A stretch of DNA of 64,000 nt, taken from Salinicoccus sp. RF5 (GTDB taxonomy: Bacteria > Bacillota > Bacilli > Staphylococcales > Salinicoccaceae). Numbering within the stretch: the first letter of the stretch is position 1; every line of letters begins with the position of its first letter. The translations under genes were made by a program, and so were the position numbers. The stretch lies in contig NZ_JAJGRC010000004.1 of the NCBI RefSeq assembly GCF_020786625.1, positions 239,329 through 303,328 on the forward strand, given 5' to 3'. Under the pieces are notes generated by a model. That model searched no databases. It was not told where the DNA came from and saw nothing but the letters and a program-made list of their open reading frames with translations. Of this stretch, positions 34,465 to 43,465 are shown piece by piece.

Positions 34465-35182
34465 GGGAGCCACTCATCTCATAGTAGGCCTTGTTGATAT
34501 TTTCCTCGCTCCATACAGAACCGATAGTGCCTTCTGCAATGACGGTCTTGTTAAGTATGACGACATGGTCGAAGTATTCCTCCACCGTATCCAGATGATG
34601 GTGGACGACGATGAATGTCTTGCCTTCCTGCTGGAGCTGCTTCATTATATCGATGATCAGTTTTTCAGTGGTGATGTCGATTCCCTGCAGCGGTTCATCC
34701 ATGATGTATATATCTGCATCCTGGGCGATGGCGCGTGCAATGAATACACGCTGTTTCTGGCCGCCCGAAAGCTCGGATATCTGACGGTTTCTGAAGCCCT
34801 CCATCTTCATCGTTTCCAGCGCGGACAGGGCGATGCTTTCATCCTTTCTGTTCGGTCGCTTGATCCATCCTTTATGGACGTAGCGGCCCATCAGAACGAC
34901 ATCCAGGACAGTGGCTGGAAAATCCCAGTTCACTTCGCCTTTCTGGGGCACATACGCCACGCGCTTCAGCGCATGTCTGGCATCCCTGCCCTCGATTTCA
35001 ATCTTTCCGGATACAGGACGAATCAACTTCATGATCGATTTGATGAGTGTCGATTTGCCTGCCCCGTTGGGGCCGACTATGGCGGTTCTGCTGTTTTCCT
35101 GTATCGACATGTTGACGTGCCATAGTGCCGGTTTCTCATGATAGGCGACATTCAAATCTTTTACAGTGATGAGTGGTGTCAT
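34457..35182 (-). CDS. mntB: Manganese ABC transporter ATP-binding protein
   Basis: 241 residues. Walker A GPNGAGKSTLIKSIM (about 37-51), Q-loop VPQKGEVNWDFP, signature ELSGGQKQRVFIARAI, Walker B IYIMDEPLQGID and switch His in VVHHHLDTVEEYF. The QKGEVNWDFP stretch is characteristic of metal (Mn/Zn) importers. GAGGAGG precedes the ATG; the gene starts 13 bp after the lipoprotein gene. Confidence 0.93.
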   Translation of the reverse strand: MTPLITVKDLNVAYHEKPALWHVNMSIQENSRTAIVGPNGAGKSTLIKSIMKLIRPVSGKIEIEGRDARHALKRVAYVPQKGEVNWDFPATVLDVVLMGRYVHKGWIKRPNRKDESIALSALETMKMEGFRNRQISELSGGQKQRVFIARAIAQDADIYIMDEPLQGIDITTEKLIIDIMKQLQQEGKTFIVVHHHLDTVEEYFDHVVILNKTVIAEGTIGSVWSEENINKAYYEMSGSHD

Positions 35183-35195
35183 ATGTTTTCCTCCT

Positions 35196-36110
35196 CTATT
35201 TCAGATGTTCCGTGATCGTATCGATGTTATGTCTGAACATGCTGATGTACGTATCACCGCTGTCCCCTTCCTGGGCGAGCGAGTCGGAAAGCAGTGCTTC
35301 TCCTTCGCTTCCGACGACTTCCACGGCGCCCCCTCTGGAGTGGATGATTTCCTGGAGCCGTCTCATCTGATCCGGATTTGTAGTGGTTTCTACGAATATG
35401 GCTTTGATGTCCCGGGACATGATGAGGTTGGCTGTTTCTTCTATCGTACTGTTCGATACTTCGGAGTCGGTGGAGATGCCCTGGGGTGCGTGGACTTCAA
35501 GATCGTAGTTGGATGCCAGATACCCGAAGGCGTCATGCGGTGTGATGACCAGCCGGGATGACGGCGGGATCTCTTCGATTCGGTCCTCCACATAGGCATC
35601 GAGGGCATCAAGCTCTTCGAAGTATGTCTCCCTGTTGCGAAGGAACGTGTCCCTGTGTTCGGGATATGCTTCCGCCAGTGTTTCATAGACGGTGTCTGTG
35701 GCCGATTTATAGAGGTCGATGTCAAACCAGAAATGAGGGTCTGCTTCGCCTTCACCTTCAAACATCAGATTGTCTTCACTGAAGTTTCTTGTGACGGATA
35801 CACCTTCATCCAGCACATCGACCATGCGGCCTTCGAAGTTGAGCCCCTGATAGAGCAGTGTATCGGCTTCAAGAATAAGCTTCAGGTCACTGGCCTTCGG
35901 CTGGTAGATGTGCGGATCTTCCCCAGCAGGAATGACCAGGGAAGTATCGAATGCATCAGTGTCTTCACTGATGACCTGGACCATATCGTAGATGAACGTG
36001 GTCGTCACGACGACATCAGGTCGGCTGTCTTCACTGCTTTCGGCTTCACTGCATCCCATGAGCAGCATCAAGGACGCAGCCAGAATGAAGAACGGCTGAA
36101 TTTTCTTCAT
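35196..36110 (-). CDS. mntA: Manganese ABC transporter substrate-binding lipoprotein
   Basis: 304 residues with a lipoprotein signal: KK at the N-terminus, hydrophobic core and lipobox LMGC, giving Cys20 as the anchored residue. It belongs to the cluster A-I metal-binding proteins (ZnuA/PsaA/MntC). Likely metal ligands are in GEDPHIYQP, ADPHFWFD, the glutamate of a third segment and an aspartate near FVETTTNP. It catches manganese outside the membrane and passes it to the two permeases. First gene of the operon; AGGAGGG upstream. Confidence 0.92.
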   Translation of the reverse strand: MKKIQPFFILAASLMLLMGCSEAESSEDSRPDVVVTTTFIYDMVQVISEDTDAFDTSLVIPAGEDPHIYQPKASDLKLILEADTLLYQGLNFEGRMVDVLDEGVSVTRNFSEDNLMFEGEGEADPHFWFDIDLYKSATDTVYETLAEAYPEHRDTFLRNRETYFEELDALDAYVEDRIEEIPPSSRLVITPHDAFGYLASNYDLEVHAPQGISTDSEVSNSTIEETANLIMSRDIKAIFVETTTNPDQMRRLQEIIHSRGGAVEVVGSEGEALLSDSLAQEGDSGDTYISMFRHNIDTITEHLK

Positions 36111-36132
36111 GGTATCCCTCCTGACATTTTTA

Positions 36133-36171
36133 TTTAGGGTACCCTAAAGAATCGATTTAGTCAACCCTAAA
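36133..36171 (-). promoter_or_regulatory. Promoter of the manganese operon with two MntR-like boxes
   Basis: A perfect 16-bp palindrome TTTAGGGTACCCTAAA (36133-36148) and a second copy TTTAGTCAACCCTAAA (36156-36171, 13 of 16 identical) lie 23 bp apart. On the minus strand TTGACT (36164-36159) could be the -35, inside the second box, and the first box covers the -10 region 17 bp further. Position and shape fit DtxR-family repression of the importer. Confidence 0.78.
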
Positions 36172-36197
36172 AAGAACCGGGCTAGAATGACCGGTTC
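36167..36197 (-). terminator. Terminator of the YjjG gene
   Basis: On the minus strand GAACCGG (36197-36191) pairs with CCGGTTC (36180-36174), followed by five or more T residues. The YjjG stop codon lies in the loop, and the T-tract runs into the distal MntR-like box. Confidence 0.8.
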
Positions 36198-36883
36198 GTT
36201 AAGATCTGATTTATTTCATTTAATTGTTTAATTTCGTAGTGAGGGGAAAAAGAAAAGGGATTGGGTTTACCAAGCGGATTGTACCAGCATGTATCGATAT
36301 TGCTGTTGTGCCCGCCTTTTATATCCGAGGTGAGCGAATCCCCGATGATCAATGCCCTGCTGCTGTCGAAATCCGCGATGCATGCGCCGACATGATCGAA
36401 GAACGCCTTCATCGGTTTCTGATATCCTATATCCTCACTGACGAAAACATCAGAGAAATAGGATCTCAGTCCCGAGCGGTGCAGACGTTTCTGCTGTGTC
36501 TCCTTAACTCCGTTAGTGATGATGAACAGATGGTATGTCCGGGAAAGTTCTTCCACGACTTCAAGCGCGCCATCAAAAAGGTGATGTCCATGCTCTGCAA
36601 TGGCGTTTCTGTAGAGCTGATCGACCATGCTGCCGTCGACCTCCTTGCCGAGCGACTCGAAAAATCGCTCATGCCTGTAGGAGAGCACTTCATTTTTGGA
36701 AAGCTCATTGCGTTCAAGCATTTCCCAATGTACTCTATTGATTTCGCTGTAGCGTTGAAACAGTTCTGGTGTGGCCTCCATGCCAAAATGGGACAATACC
36801 TCTCGAAGTGCAGTCTGCTCGGCTCTTCCGAAGTCAAGCAACGTATCATCCAAATCGAAAAGCAATGTATGGTATCGGTCCAA
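36182..36883 (-). CDS. YjjG-family HAD phosphatase (non-canonical pyrimidine nucleotidase)
   Basis: 233 residues from a TTG start 8 bp after AGGAGG (minus strand). HAD motif I LLFDLDDTLLDF, motif II IITNGVKETQQKRL, motif III Lys in GYQKPMKAFFD and motif IV IIGDSLTSDIKGG. The TNGVxxTQxxR pattern marks YjjG-type nucleotidases that remove unusual pyrimidine nucleoside monophosphates. It is followed by its own terminator, which abuts the manganese operon promoter. Confidence 0.87.
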   Translation of the reverse strand: MDRYHTLLFDLDDTLLDFGRAEQTALREVLSHFGMEATPELFQRYSEINRVHWEMLERNELSKNEVLSYRHERFFESLGKEVDGSMVDQLYRNAIAEHGHHLFDGALEVVEELSRTYHLFIITNGVKETQQKRLHRSGLRSYFSDVFVSEDIGYQKPMKAFFDHVGACIADFDSSRALIIGDSLTSDIKGGHNSNIDTCWYNPLGKPNPFSFSPHYEIKQLNEINQILTNRSF

Positions 36884-36951
36884 TTGTCATTCCTCCTGTA
36901 GGGGATGGGGGTCATTCCATCGTAAGGTTATTTAATCCCCAGTATATATGC

Positions 36952-36984
36952 TATAATGGAATAAAGAAATGCAAACGTTTGCAT
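36952..36984 (+). promoter_or_regulatory. malQ-glgP promoter with cre/LacI-type palindrome
   Basis: A TATAAT -10 (36952-36957) is followed 12 bp later by the perfect palindrome ATGCAAACGTTTGCAT (36969-36984). The core TGCAAACGTTTGCA agrees with the CcpA cre consensus and with operators of other LacI-family proteins such as MalR. A site over the transcription start predicts repression. No good -35 was found. Confidence 0.75.
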
Positions 36985-37001
36985 AAAAAGGAGGGACCCT
37001 T

Positions 37002-38480
37002 ATGGAAAATCGTTCAAGCGGACTGCTTCTGCATGTGTCATCATTACCCGGGAAATATGGCATCGGTGATTTTGGAGAAAATGCCTACGCGTTCGTCGAT
37101 TTCCTCTCCGTGACAGGCACGAAGTATTGGCAGATACTGCCGCTCGGCATCACGAGCTTTGGGGATTCACCGTACCAGAGCTTCTCCGCCTTTGCCGGCA
37201 ATCCATACTTCATAGATTTGGACCGGCTCGTGGAAGCGGGCTGGCTGAAGCAGTCGGAGATTGTCCGTACAGACTTGGGAGAAGATGAGGAATACGTGGA
37301 CTATGCGAAATTATATGAAGGGAAGATGGCATTGCTCGATAAGGCGTTTGAGCGTGCCTATCCTGAAGTAGAGAAGGAGCTGGAGGGCTTTGCGGCCGAA
37401 CATGAAGATTGGCTGCCCGACTTCGCGACGTTCATGGCCATCAAGAAGGCGCATGGAAATGTCGCCTGGACGGAATGGCCAGAGCGCTACCGCCTTCGGA
37501 AAAGGGAAGTACTGGAAGCTTTTTACGAAGGGAACAGAAAGGAAATACATTTCTGGATCTTCACCCAGTATCTTTTCTTTGAACATTGGGGGGACCTGAA
37601 ACGTTACGCCAACCGGAAAGGCATAAGAATCATCGGTGATATTCCGATCTATGTCGCGGCAGACAGTGCGGATGTCTGGTCGCGCCCGGACCTCTATAAG
37701 CTGAAGGAGAACTTGAAGCCGAGCGTCGTCGCAGGCGTCCCTCCTGATATGATGAGTGACACAGGACAGCTCTGGGGCAACCCGATCTACGACTGGGAGC
37801 AGATGGAGAAGGAGGGCTATCACTGGTGGATCCGCCGCGTGGAGGAAAGTTTCCGTCTTTATGATGCTGTACGCATCGACCATTTCCGCGGTTTCGAAGC
37901 ATATTGGCAAGTGCCGGCTGAAGATGAGACCGCTGAGAATGGCGAATGGGTCAAAGGACCCGGCATGTCCCTCTTCAGGGCCATCAGGGAAGCGCTGGGA
38001 GACAAGGAAATCCTCGCTGAAGACCTTGGTTTCCTGACCCAGGAAGTGCGTGATCTGATTGAAGAGACGGGATATCCCGGCATGAAGGTGCTGCAGTTCG
38101 GTTTCGGTGGTGAAGATGGCTATCTTCCCCACAACTACACAAGACATACCATCGCCTATACGGGCAACCATGACACCCAAACGATGCAGGGATGGCTTGA
38201 CAGTGCAGATGAAGAAGCTGTTGAAGCAGCCCGCAGCTATCTGAACCTCACCGAAGAGGAAGGGTATGTCAACGGACTGATCCGGGGCGTCTTTGCATCC
38301 TCGTCCAATCTGGCAATCATCCCTGTGCAGGATCTGCTGGGCCTTGATGACTCGTCCCGCTTCAATGTGCCATCGACCATTGGAGGCAACTGGGAATGGC
38401 GCCTGACGCAGGATGCACTGAAGAAGGAGCACAGGAAGGAACTTAAAAATCTTAATGAACGATACGGGAGGTCACTATGA
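37002..38480 (+). CDS. malQ: 4-alpha-glucanotransferase (amylomaltase)
   Basis: 492-residue GH77 enzyme that transfers glucan segments between maltodextrins. It begins with RSSGLLLHVSSLPGKYGIGDFG and has the catalytic nucleophile region DAVRIDHFRGFEAYW, acid/base glutamate in ILAEDLGFL and third carboxylate in YTGNHDTQTMQGW. AAAAGGAGGG precedes the ATG. It overlaps glgP by 4 bp; the two work together to convert maltodextrins into glucose 1-phosphate and glucose. Confidence 0.96.
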   Translation: MENRSSGLLLHVSSLPGKYGIGDFGENAYAFVDFLSVTGTKYWQILPLGITSFGDSPYQSFSAFAGNPYFIDLDRLVEAGWLKQSEIVRTDLGEDEEYVDYAKLYEGKMALLDKAFERAYPEVEKELEGFAAEHEDWLPDFATFMAIKKAHGNVAWTEWPERYRLRKREVLEAFYEGNRKEIHFWIFTQYLFFEHWGDLKRYANRKGIRIIGDIPIYVAADSADVWSRPDLYKLKENLKPSVVAGVPPDMMSDTGQLWGNPIYDWEQMEKEGYHWWIRRVEESFRLYDAVRIDHFRGFEAYWQVPAEDETAENGEWVKGPGMSLFRAIREALGDKEILAEDLGFLTQEVRDLIEETGYPGMKVLQFGFGGEDGYLPHNYTRHTIAYTGNHDTQTMQGWLDSADEEAVEAARSYLNLTEEEGYVNGLIRGVFASSSNLAIIPVQDLLGLDDSSRFNVPSTIGGNWEWRLTQDALKKEHRKELKNLNERYGRSL

Positions 38481-40828
38481 CATCACTACAACTCAAGGAT
38501 AGGATTGAAGGCAAAGCCTATGAAAGCCACGGCCAGTCATTTTATGAACTGAATGAAAAAGAACAGTTCAATGTGGTCGGCAATGCAATTATGGAATATC
38601 TCGTTCCTGAATGGATCGAATCGAAAAGGAAGTTCGGCAAAAAGAAGCAGGCCTACTACTTGTCTGCAGAATTCCTGATGGGCCGGGCGCTGAGCAACAA
38701 CCTCGTAAACCTCGGCATAGAAGGCGAAGTCAAGCAGACGCTCGAAGAAATGGGTGTCGACTATAATGCCCTGGAGGATGCGGAAGACGATGCAGGACTC
38801 GGCAATGGGGGGCTCGGCCGTCTGGCTGCGTGTTTCCTTGATTCTGGAGCGACACTCGACTATCCGCTCTCCGGCTATGGCATCCTCTACCAGTATGGAA
38901 TCTTCAAGCAGAATTTTGTGAACGGATTCCAGGTTGAAGAGGCCGATCCATGGCTCGAGCACGACAATCCATGGCTGATAAAGAACAGTAACGATGCAGT
39001 AATCGTCGAATTCAGCGACAATGACAAGGTGGAGGCTGTCCCTTATGACATGCCGATCGTCGGCTACGGCGGGGACACAATCAATACACTGCGCCTATGG
39101 AAGGCGGAAGCCATCCACAAGTTCGATTTCCAGGCTTTTGATGAAGGGAAGTATATCGACTCCGTCAAGGCACAGAACGAAGCGGAGACGATTTCACGTA
39201 TACTGTATCCGAATGATTCGACGAATGAAGGCAAGAAACTGAGGCTGAAGCAGCAATATTTCTTCACATCGGCATCCCTGCAGGATCTGATGGATAACTT
39301 CAAGGCGGAAGGTCATAAGAGCTTCGATGATTTCTCCAAACTGCATTCGATTCAGCTGAACGATACACACCCGGCACTCGCTATACCGGAGCTCATACGA
39401 CTGCTCGAAAAGGAAGGCGTCGATTTTGAAAGGGCGTTCGACATCACACAGAAATCCATGGCGTATACAAACCATACGCTGCTTGCAGAAGCATTGGAAG
39501 TATGGGATAAGGGACTTTTCACATCAGTGCTTCCTAACCTTTATCCATATATAGAAGAAATCAATGCCCGTCTTGTGAGGGAGTTGAAGGAGTGGCAGGT
39601 CGACAAGGATGAATGGCACAACTTCCTGATCATACAGGGCAACTCCATCCACATGGCCTTCATGTCGATCTATGCAACGCGGGCAGTGAATGGTGTGGCC
39701 GCGATCCATACCGATCTGCTCAAGACGGATGTCCTGAAATCATGGCATGACATGTTCCCGGACCGGATACTCAATAAGACCAACGGTATCACACAGAGGA
39801 GATGGCTGCTCCAGTCCAACCCCCAACTGAGCGGTATGATCACCGACCTTCTTGGTTCGAAGGAGTGGGTGACATCACTCGAACAGCTGAAGGGCCTTGA
39901 ACCGATGCAGGACGATGAGGCAGTGCTGGAGCGCTTCATCGACATCAAACGGGAAAAGAAACAGGAGCTTTCCGAGTACATCCAGTTCCATGAAGAAGTG
40001 GACATCGATCCGGACTCCATTTTCGACATCCAGATCAAACGCCTGCATGAATATAAACGCCAGCTGATGATGGCATTCTATATTGCAGATCTGTACAACC
40101 GCATCAAGGCGGACCCGGATGGGGAGTGGACGAAACGCACATTCATCTTTGGTGCAAAAGCGGCTCCCGGATACTACATCGCCAAAGCGATCATCAAGTA
40201 CATCAATGAGCTTGCCGGCAAGGTGAATACCGATCCGGATGTGAACGGCATCATCAAGGTCGTCTTTGTCGAAAACTATGGTGTATCTTATGCTGAGAGG
40301 CTGTTCCCGGCGGCAGATGTATCTGAACAGATCTCCCTTGCAGGGAAAGAAGCTTCAGGCACAGGCAATATGAAGTTCATGTTGAATGGCGCCGTTACAG
40401 TAGGCACGATGGATGGAGCCAATGTTGAAATCGTTGAAGAGGCAGGGAAAGAGAACAACTACATCTTCGGCATGGAAGTGGATGAAGTCGTGGCAAAACG
40501 GGGCAACTATGACCCTATTGCAGCGATGAAGCGGACAGAAGGCTTGGAACAGGTGGTGGAGTCCCTCGTCGATGGTACTTTCAACGACAATAATACTGGC
40601 ATGTTCCAGGATCTCTACAACAGCCTGACCGGAGAAGACCAGTACTTCATACTGGAGGATTTCGAAAGCTACCGCCAGGCTCAGAACCAGATCGCCAGTG
40701 ATTTCAAGGACCAGAAAGCATTCTATAGAAAAGGTTTCATCAATATGGCCAACGCAGGCAAATTCTCTTCCGACAGGACGCTCGAAGAGTATGCAACAGA
40801 AATATGGCATGTGAGCAAGCAGCAGTAG
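38477..40828 (+). CDS. glgP: Glycogen/maltodextrin phosphorylase
   Basis: 783-residue GT35 enzyme releasing glucose 1-phosphate from alpha-1,4-glucans. Features are GLGNGGLGRLAACFLDS, the phosphate and PLP pocket IFGAKAAPGYYIAK and the PLP-binding Lys633 in EASGTGNMKFMLNGA; most relatives read GTSNMKF, so the serine is replaced by glycine here. KTNGITQRRWL is also typical. No glycogen-synthesis gene is in the window, and the partner is malQ, so maltodextrin is the likely substrate. GGGAGG precedes the ATG. Confidence 0.95.
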   Translation: MTSLQLKDRIEGKAYESHGQSFYELNEKEQFNVVGNAIMEYLVPEWIESKRKFGKKKQAYYLSAEFLMGRALSNNLVNLGIEGEVKQTLEEMGVDYNALEDAEDDAGLGNGGLGRLAACFLDSGATLDYPLSGYGILYQYGIFKQNFVNGFQVEEADPWLEHDNPWLIKNSNDAVIVEFSDNDKVEAVPYDMPIVGYGGDTINTLRLWKAEAIHKFDFQAFDEGKYIDSVKAQNEAETISRILYPNDSTNEGKKLRLKQQYFFTSASLQDLMDNFKAEGHKSFDDFSKLHSIQLNDTHPALAIPELIRLLEKEGVDFERAFDITQKSMAYTNHTLLAEALEVWDKGLFTSVLPNLYPYIEEINARLVRELKEWQVDKDEWHNFLIIQGNSIHMAFMSIYATRAVNGVAAIHTDLLKTDVLKSWHDMFPDRILNKTNGITQRRWLLQSNPQLSGMITDLLGSKEWVTSLEQLKGLEPMQDDEAVLERFIDIKREKKQELSEYIQFHEEVDIDPDSIFDIQIKRLHEYKRQLMMAFYIADLYNRIKADPDGEWTKRTFIFGAKAAPGYYIAKAIIKYINELAGKVNTDPDVNGIIKVVFVENYGVSYAERLFPAADVSEQISLAGKEASGTGNMKFMLNGAVTVGTMDGANVEIVEEAGKENNYIFGMEVDEVVAKRGNYDPIAAMKRTEGLEQVVESLVDGTFNDNNTGMFQDLYNSLTGEDQYFILEDFESYRQAQNQIASDFKDQKAFYRKGFINMANAGKFSSDRTLEEYATEIWHVSKQQ

Positions 40829-40844
40829 GGAAGAAAAAGCAAAA

Positions 40845-40884
40845 AATAAGCCTGATCCATTTATTTGGATCAGGCTTATTTCTA
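40845..40884. terminator. Bidirectional terminator between glgP and the hemerythrin-like gene
   Basis: AATAAGCCTGATCCA (40845-40859) and TGGATCAGGCTTATT (40866-40880) form a 15-bp stem over a six-base loop, flanked by A-rich and T-rich sequence for both directions. Confidence 0.94.
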
Positions 40885-41307
40885 TTCTGCGAGCAGGACC
40901 GTTTCCTCATCCCGTGAATGGATTTCATCCACGATGATGATGGAAACGGAATAGTCGATGAGTTTCTGGAAATCGACTTCGTCCTTCGCCAGTTCTTCCT
41001 TCATGCGTTCGATCATGATGCGCATCAGGTCATGGTCGCGTGTCAGATGCTGCACCTTATCATGGAGGTCCGGGTTCTTGTTGACTGCCTCCTCATATAG
41101 GCCGTTGTCTTCTTCTTCACTGTCTGCATGGGTCAGTATACGCTGCTCGACATATTCGATGAACGACTGCATCTCCTCAGTAAGTTCCTTGTGCTCGAGT
41201 TTATTCAATAGGATTTTCATATCGGCGACGTGGTCTTCTGCACCTCCCAGGCTTGCGTCATGGATTGCTCTATGTGCATGCAGTTGTCTGAGTGCCGGTC
41301 CTGCCAT
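40882..41307 (-). CDS. Hemerythrin-like (HHE) domain protein
   Basis: 141 residues forming an all-helical protein with the spacing of a hemerythrin di-iron site: HAHRAIH near the N-terminus, RILTHADSEEEDNGLYEE in the middle, QHLTRDHDLM and DEIHSRDEETVL near the end. Such cytoplasmic proteins bind oxygen or iron or sense them; no partner domain is attached. AAGGAAGTG precedes the ATG. The exact ligands need structural comparison. It is 26 bp downstream of the YoxD-like gene and may be cotranscribed with it. Confidence 0.72.
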   Translation of the reverse strand: MAGPALRQLHAHRAIHDASLGGAEDHVADMKILLNKLEHKELTEEMQSFIEYVEQRILTHADSEEEDNGLYEEAVNKNPDLHDKVQHLTRDHDLMRIMIERMKEELAKDEVDFQKLIDYSVSIIIVDEIHSRDEETVLLAE

Positions 41308-41333
41308 ACAATCACTTCCTTACAGATTATTTG

Positions 41334-42056
41334 CTATTGGTCTTTCGGTGTGGGATTGGTGGCCCACATCTGGCTTGTCTTGATGAAGGTCCTCGGATTC
41401 AGTTTGAGCTGGCTGACGATGATGTCCGCCATATCCTCCGCGTGGGTCATCGTTTCTTCCTTCAGCCCCGTCTCTCCGATCAGGTCCGTGAGGACTGCGG
41501 ACGGCGTCAGGTAGGAGACCCGGATGTTATGCTGGCGCATTTCCTGCATGACGCCTTCAGTCATGCCGATGACAGCGAACTTAGTGGCGGAATAGAGGGA
41601 GCTGCCCTTCGTTCCTTTCAGTCCCGACATGGAGGATATGTTGATGACGTCCCCCTGGCCCTGCTGCTTCATCATCGGCAGGATGCCATGCATCATATGA
41701 TAGATGCCGAACACGTTCACATCCATCATTTTGCGGAGGTCCTCTTCAGAACTGTCGAGGAAAGTAGTGTGATTCATGATGCCTGCATTGTTGATCAGAA
41801 TGTCGATGCGTCCGAACGCGTCATCGACTTCGTCCAGCATGCGGTCCACATCTTCCTTGTTCGACACATCCCCGTTCAGGGCGACGACCTGGACATCATG
41901 GTTCTGGAGCTCGCCGACAGCGTCTTTCAGTGTGTCCGGATTGCGTCCGATCACGGCAATGTTTACACCTTCCTCGGCGAGCGCGTGGGCGGTGGCAAGG
42001 CCGATGCCTCGTGTGCCCCCTGTGATTACAGCATATTTCCCTTTGATTTCCTGCAT
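41334..42056 (-). CDS. Short-chain dehydrogenase/reductase, YoxD/FabG-like
   Basis: 240 residues of the classical SDR family: cofactor loop TGGTRGIG (13-20), NNAG in ILINNAGI, catalytic Ser in NISSMSGLKG and YSATK (Tyr-x-x-x-Lys). The C-terminal LKLNPRTFIKTSQMWATNP matches B. subtilis YoxD, a FabG paralogue of unknown substrate. The true fatty-acid FabG is normally beside fabD/acpP, which are absent here. AAGGAG precedes the ATG. Confidence 0.85.
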   Translation of the reverse strand: MQEIKGKYAVITGGTRGIGLATAHALAEEGVNIAVIGRNPDTLKDAVGELQNHDVQVVALNGDVSNKEDVDRMLDEVDDAFGRIDILINNAGIMNHTTFLDSSEEDLRKMMDVNVFGIYHMMHGILPMMKQQGQGDVINISSMSGLKGTKGSSLYSATKFAVIGMTEGVMQEMRQHNIRVSYLTPSAVLTDLIGETGLKEETMTHAEDMADIIVSQLKLNPRTFIKTSQMWATNPTPKDQ

Positions 42057-42129
42057 AGATGGATTCTCCTTATCAACAGTTTTATGTTTTCATTGTATCA
42101 AAGACATGGGAAGCAGGCACTCATGAGGC

Positions 42130-42157
42130 TTTTCATGTGATAAAATCACTGTATAAT
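42130..42157 (+). promoter_or_regulatory. Promoter of the kynurenine operon with inverted repeat
   Basis: TTTTCA (42130-42135), 16 bp, TATAAT (42152-42157). The spacer holds the 13-bp inverted repeat GTGATAAAATCAC (42137-42149). A regulator bound there would block RNA polymerase. The transcript leader would be about 35 bases. Confidence 0.55.
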
Positions 42158-42199
42158 GAAAGAAAAGGCTTACATGCTAAAGATACTGGGAGGTATTAT

Positions 42200-43465
42200 A
42201 TGAATCAATGGCTGGAAAAGGCGCGCCGTAAGGATGAACGGGATGCACTGGCAAAGTACAAGGAGGAATTCTATCTGGGGGATGCTGTCTACTATATGGA
42301 TGGGAATTCACTCGGATTGATGAGCAGGCGTTCGGAGCAGAGCATGCTTGATGTGATGGCGGACTGGAAGAATCACGGGATTGACGGCTGGACCCGAGGG
42401 GAGCGGCCATGGTTCTACATGAGTGAAAGGATCGGGGCGATGATGGCGGACCTTGTTGGAGCTGAAAGCCAGGAGGTTCTGGCAACCAGTTCCACGACGA
42501 TGAATATCCATCAGACCATCCGGACCCTCTATCGTCCGACGGATGAACGGTATAGAATATTGGTCGACGACCTGAACTTTCCATCTGACATCTACGCGGT
42601 GCAGTCGATACTTGAAGACTACGGATACGGGGATGGCATGGTGAAGGTACCTTCTGACGATGGGCATCTGCTGGCCACCGACCGGATCATCGATATGATG
42701 GACGAGAGCATCGCATTGATACTGCTGCCCTCTGTACTCTACCGCAGCGGTCAAGTATTGGAGATGGAAAAGCTGACACGGAAAGCACATGAAAAAGGGA
42801 TCGTCATCGGGTTCGACCTCTGCCACTCCATCGGTTCCGTCCCGCACCAGCTGAAAGCATGGGATGTGGATTTCGCTGTATGGTGTACATATAAGCATCT
42901 GAATGGCGGACCCGGGTCTGTGGCCGGGCTGTACGTGAATGAGAAACATCACCACCATCCGGTAAGCCTGAAGGGATGGTTCGGCAACAACAAGGAGACA
43001 CAATTTGACATGAAGCACACTTTCGACCAGGCCACAGACATCAGCCAATACCAGGTAGGCACGCCGCATATATTTTCCATGGCGCCGCTTCTCGGTGCAC
43101 TGGAAATGTTCGACGAAGCCGGAATCGAAAATATACGACAAAAGTCCCTCGAACTGACGGATTTCATGATCGGAATGATTGAAGACGTCCTCAAGGATCA
43201 TGATATCGACATCGTTACGCCAAAGAGTCATGACGCCCGGGGCGGACACATACTGATCGGCCACCCGCAGGCAGCGGGCATCAATGCGGCACTGAAGTCG
43301 AAGGGTGTGATTCCCGATTTCAGGGCACCAAGCTACGTGAGGATTGCGCCGGTTGCGCTATACAATTCATTTGAAGATGTCCATCATACCGTGATGATCC
43401 TGAAGGAGATCATGGATGACCGGCTGTACGAACAATTTGATAACAAACGGGGGGTGATTGCATGA
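42200..43465 (+). CDS. kynU: Kynureninase
   Basis: 421 residues from the ATG at 42200 (GGGAGG upstream; longer in-frame starts run into the promoter). PLP enzyme that cleaves kynurenine to anthranilate and alanine. Motifs are YYMDGNSLGLMS, the aspartate in GFDLCHSIG, the PLP Lys232 in WCTYKHLNGGPGS and the C-terminal RIAPVALYNSFEDV. It is the first gene of the operon and overlaps kynB by 4 bp. Confidence 0.95.
   Translation: MNQWLEKARRKDERDALAKYKEEFYLGDAVYYMDGNSLGLMSRRSEQSMLDVMADWKNHGIDGWTRGERPWFYMSERIGAMMADLVGAESQEVLATSSTTMNIHQTIRTLYRPTDERYRILVDDLNFPSDIYAVQSILEDYGYGDGMVKVPSDDGHLLATDRIIDMMDESIALILLPSVLYRSGQVLEMEKLTRKAHEKGIVIGFDLCHSIGSVPHQLKAWDVDFAVWCTYKHLNGGPGSVAGLYVNEKHHHHPVSLKGWFGNNKETQFDMKHTFDQATDISQYQVGTPHIFSMAPLLGALEMFDEAGIENIRQKSLELTDFMIGMIEDVLKDHDIDIVTPKSHDARGGHILIGHPQAAGINAALKSKGVIPDFRAPSYVRIAPVALYNSFEDVHHTVMILKEIMDDRLYEQFDNKRGVIA

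Noticed and set aside
37311..38432. 373-codon minus-strand frame opposite malQ
   Set aside because: Fully antisense to a certain GH77 gene and of low-complexity composition; no start signal.
41292..42140. 282-codon plus-strand frame opposite the YoxD-like gene
   Set aside because: Antisense to a clear SDR gene; no binding site before the first codon.
42308..43264. 318-codon minus-strand frame opposite kynU
   Set aside because: Antisense to a certain kynureninase gene; no ribosome binding site or motif.
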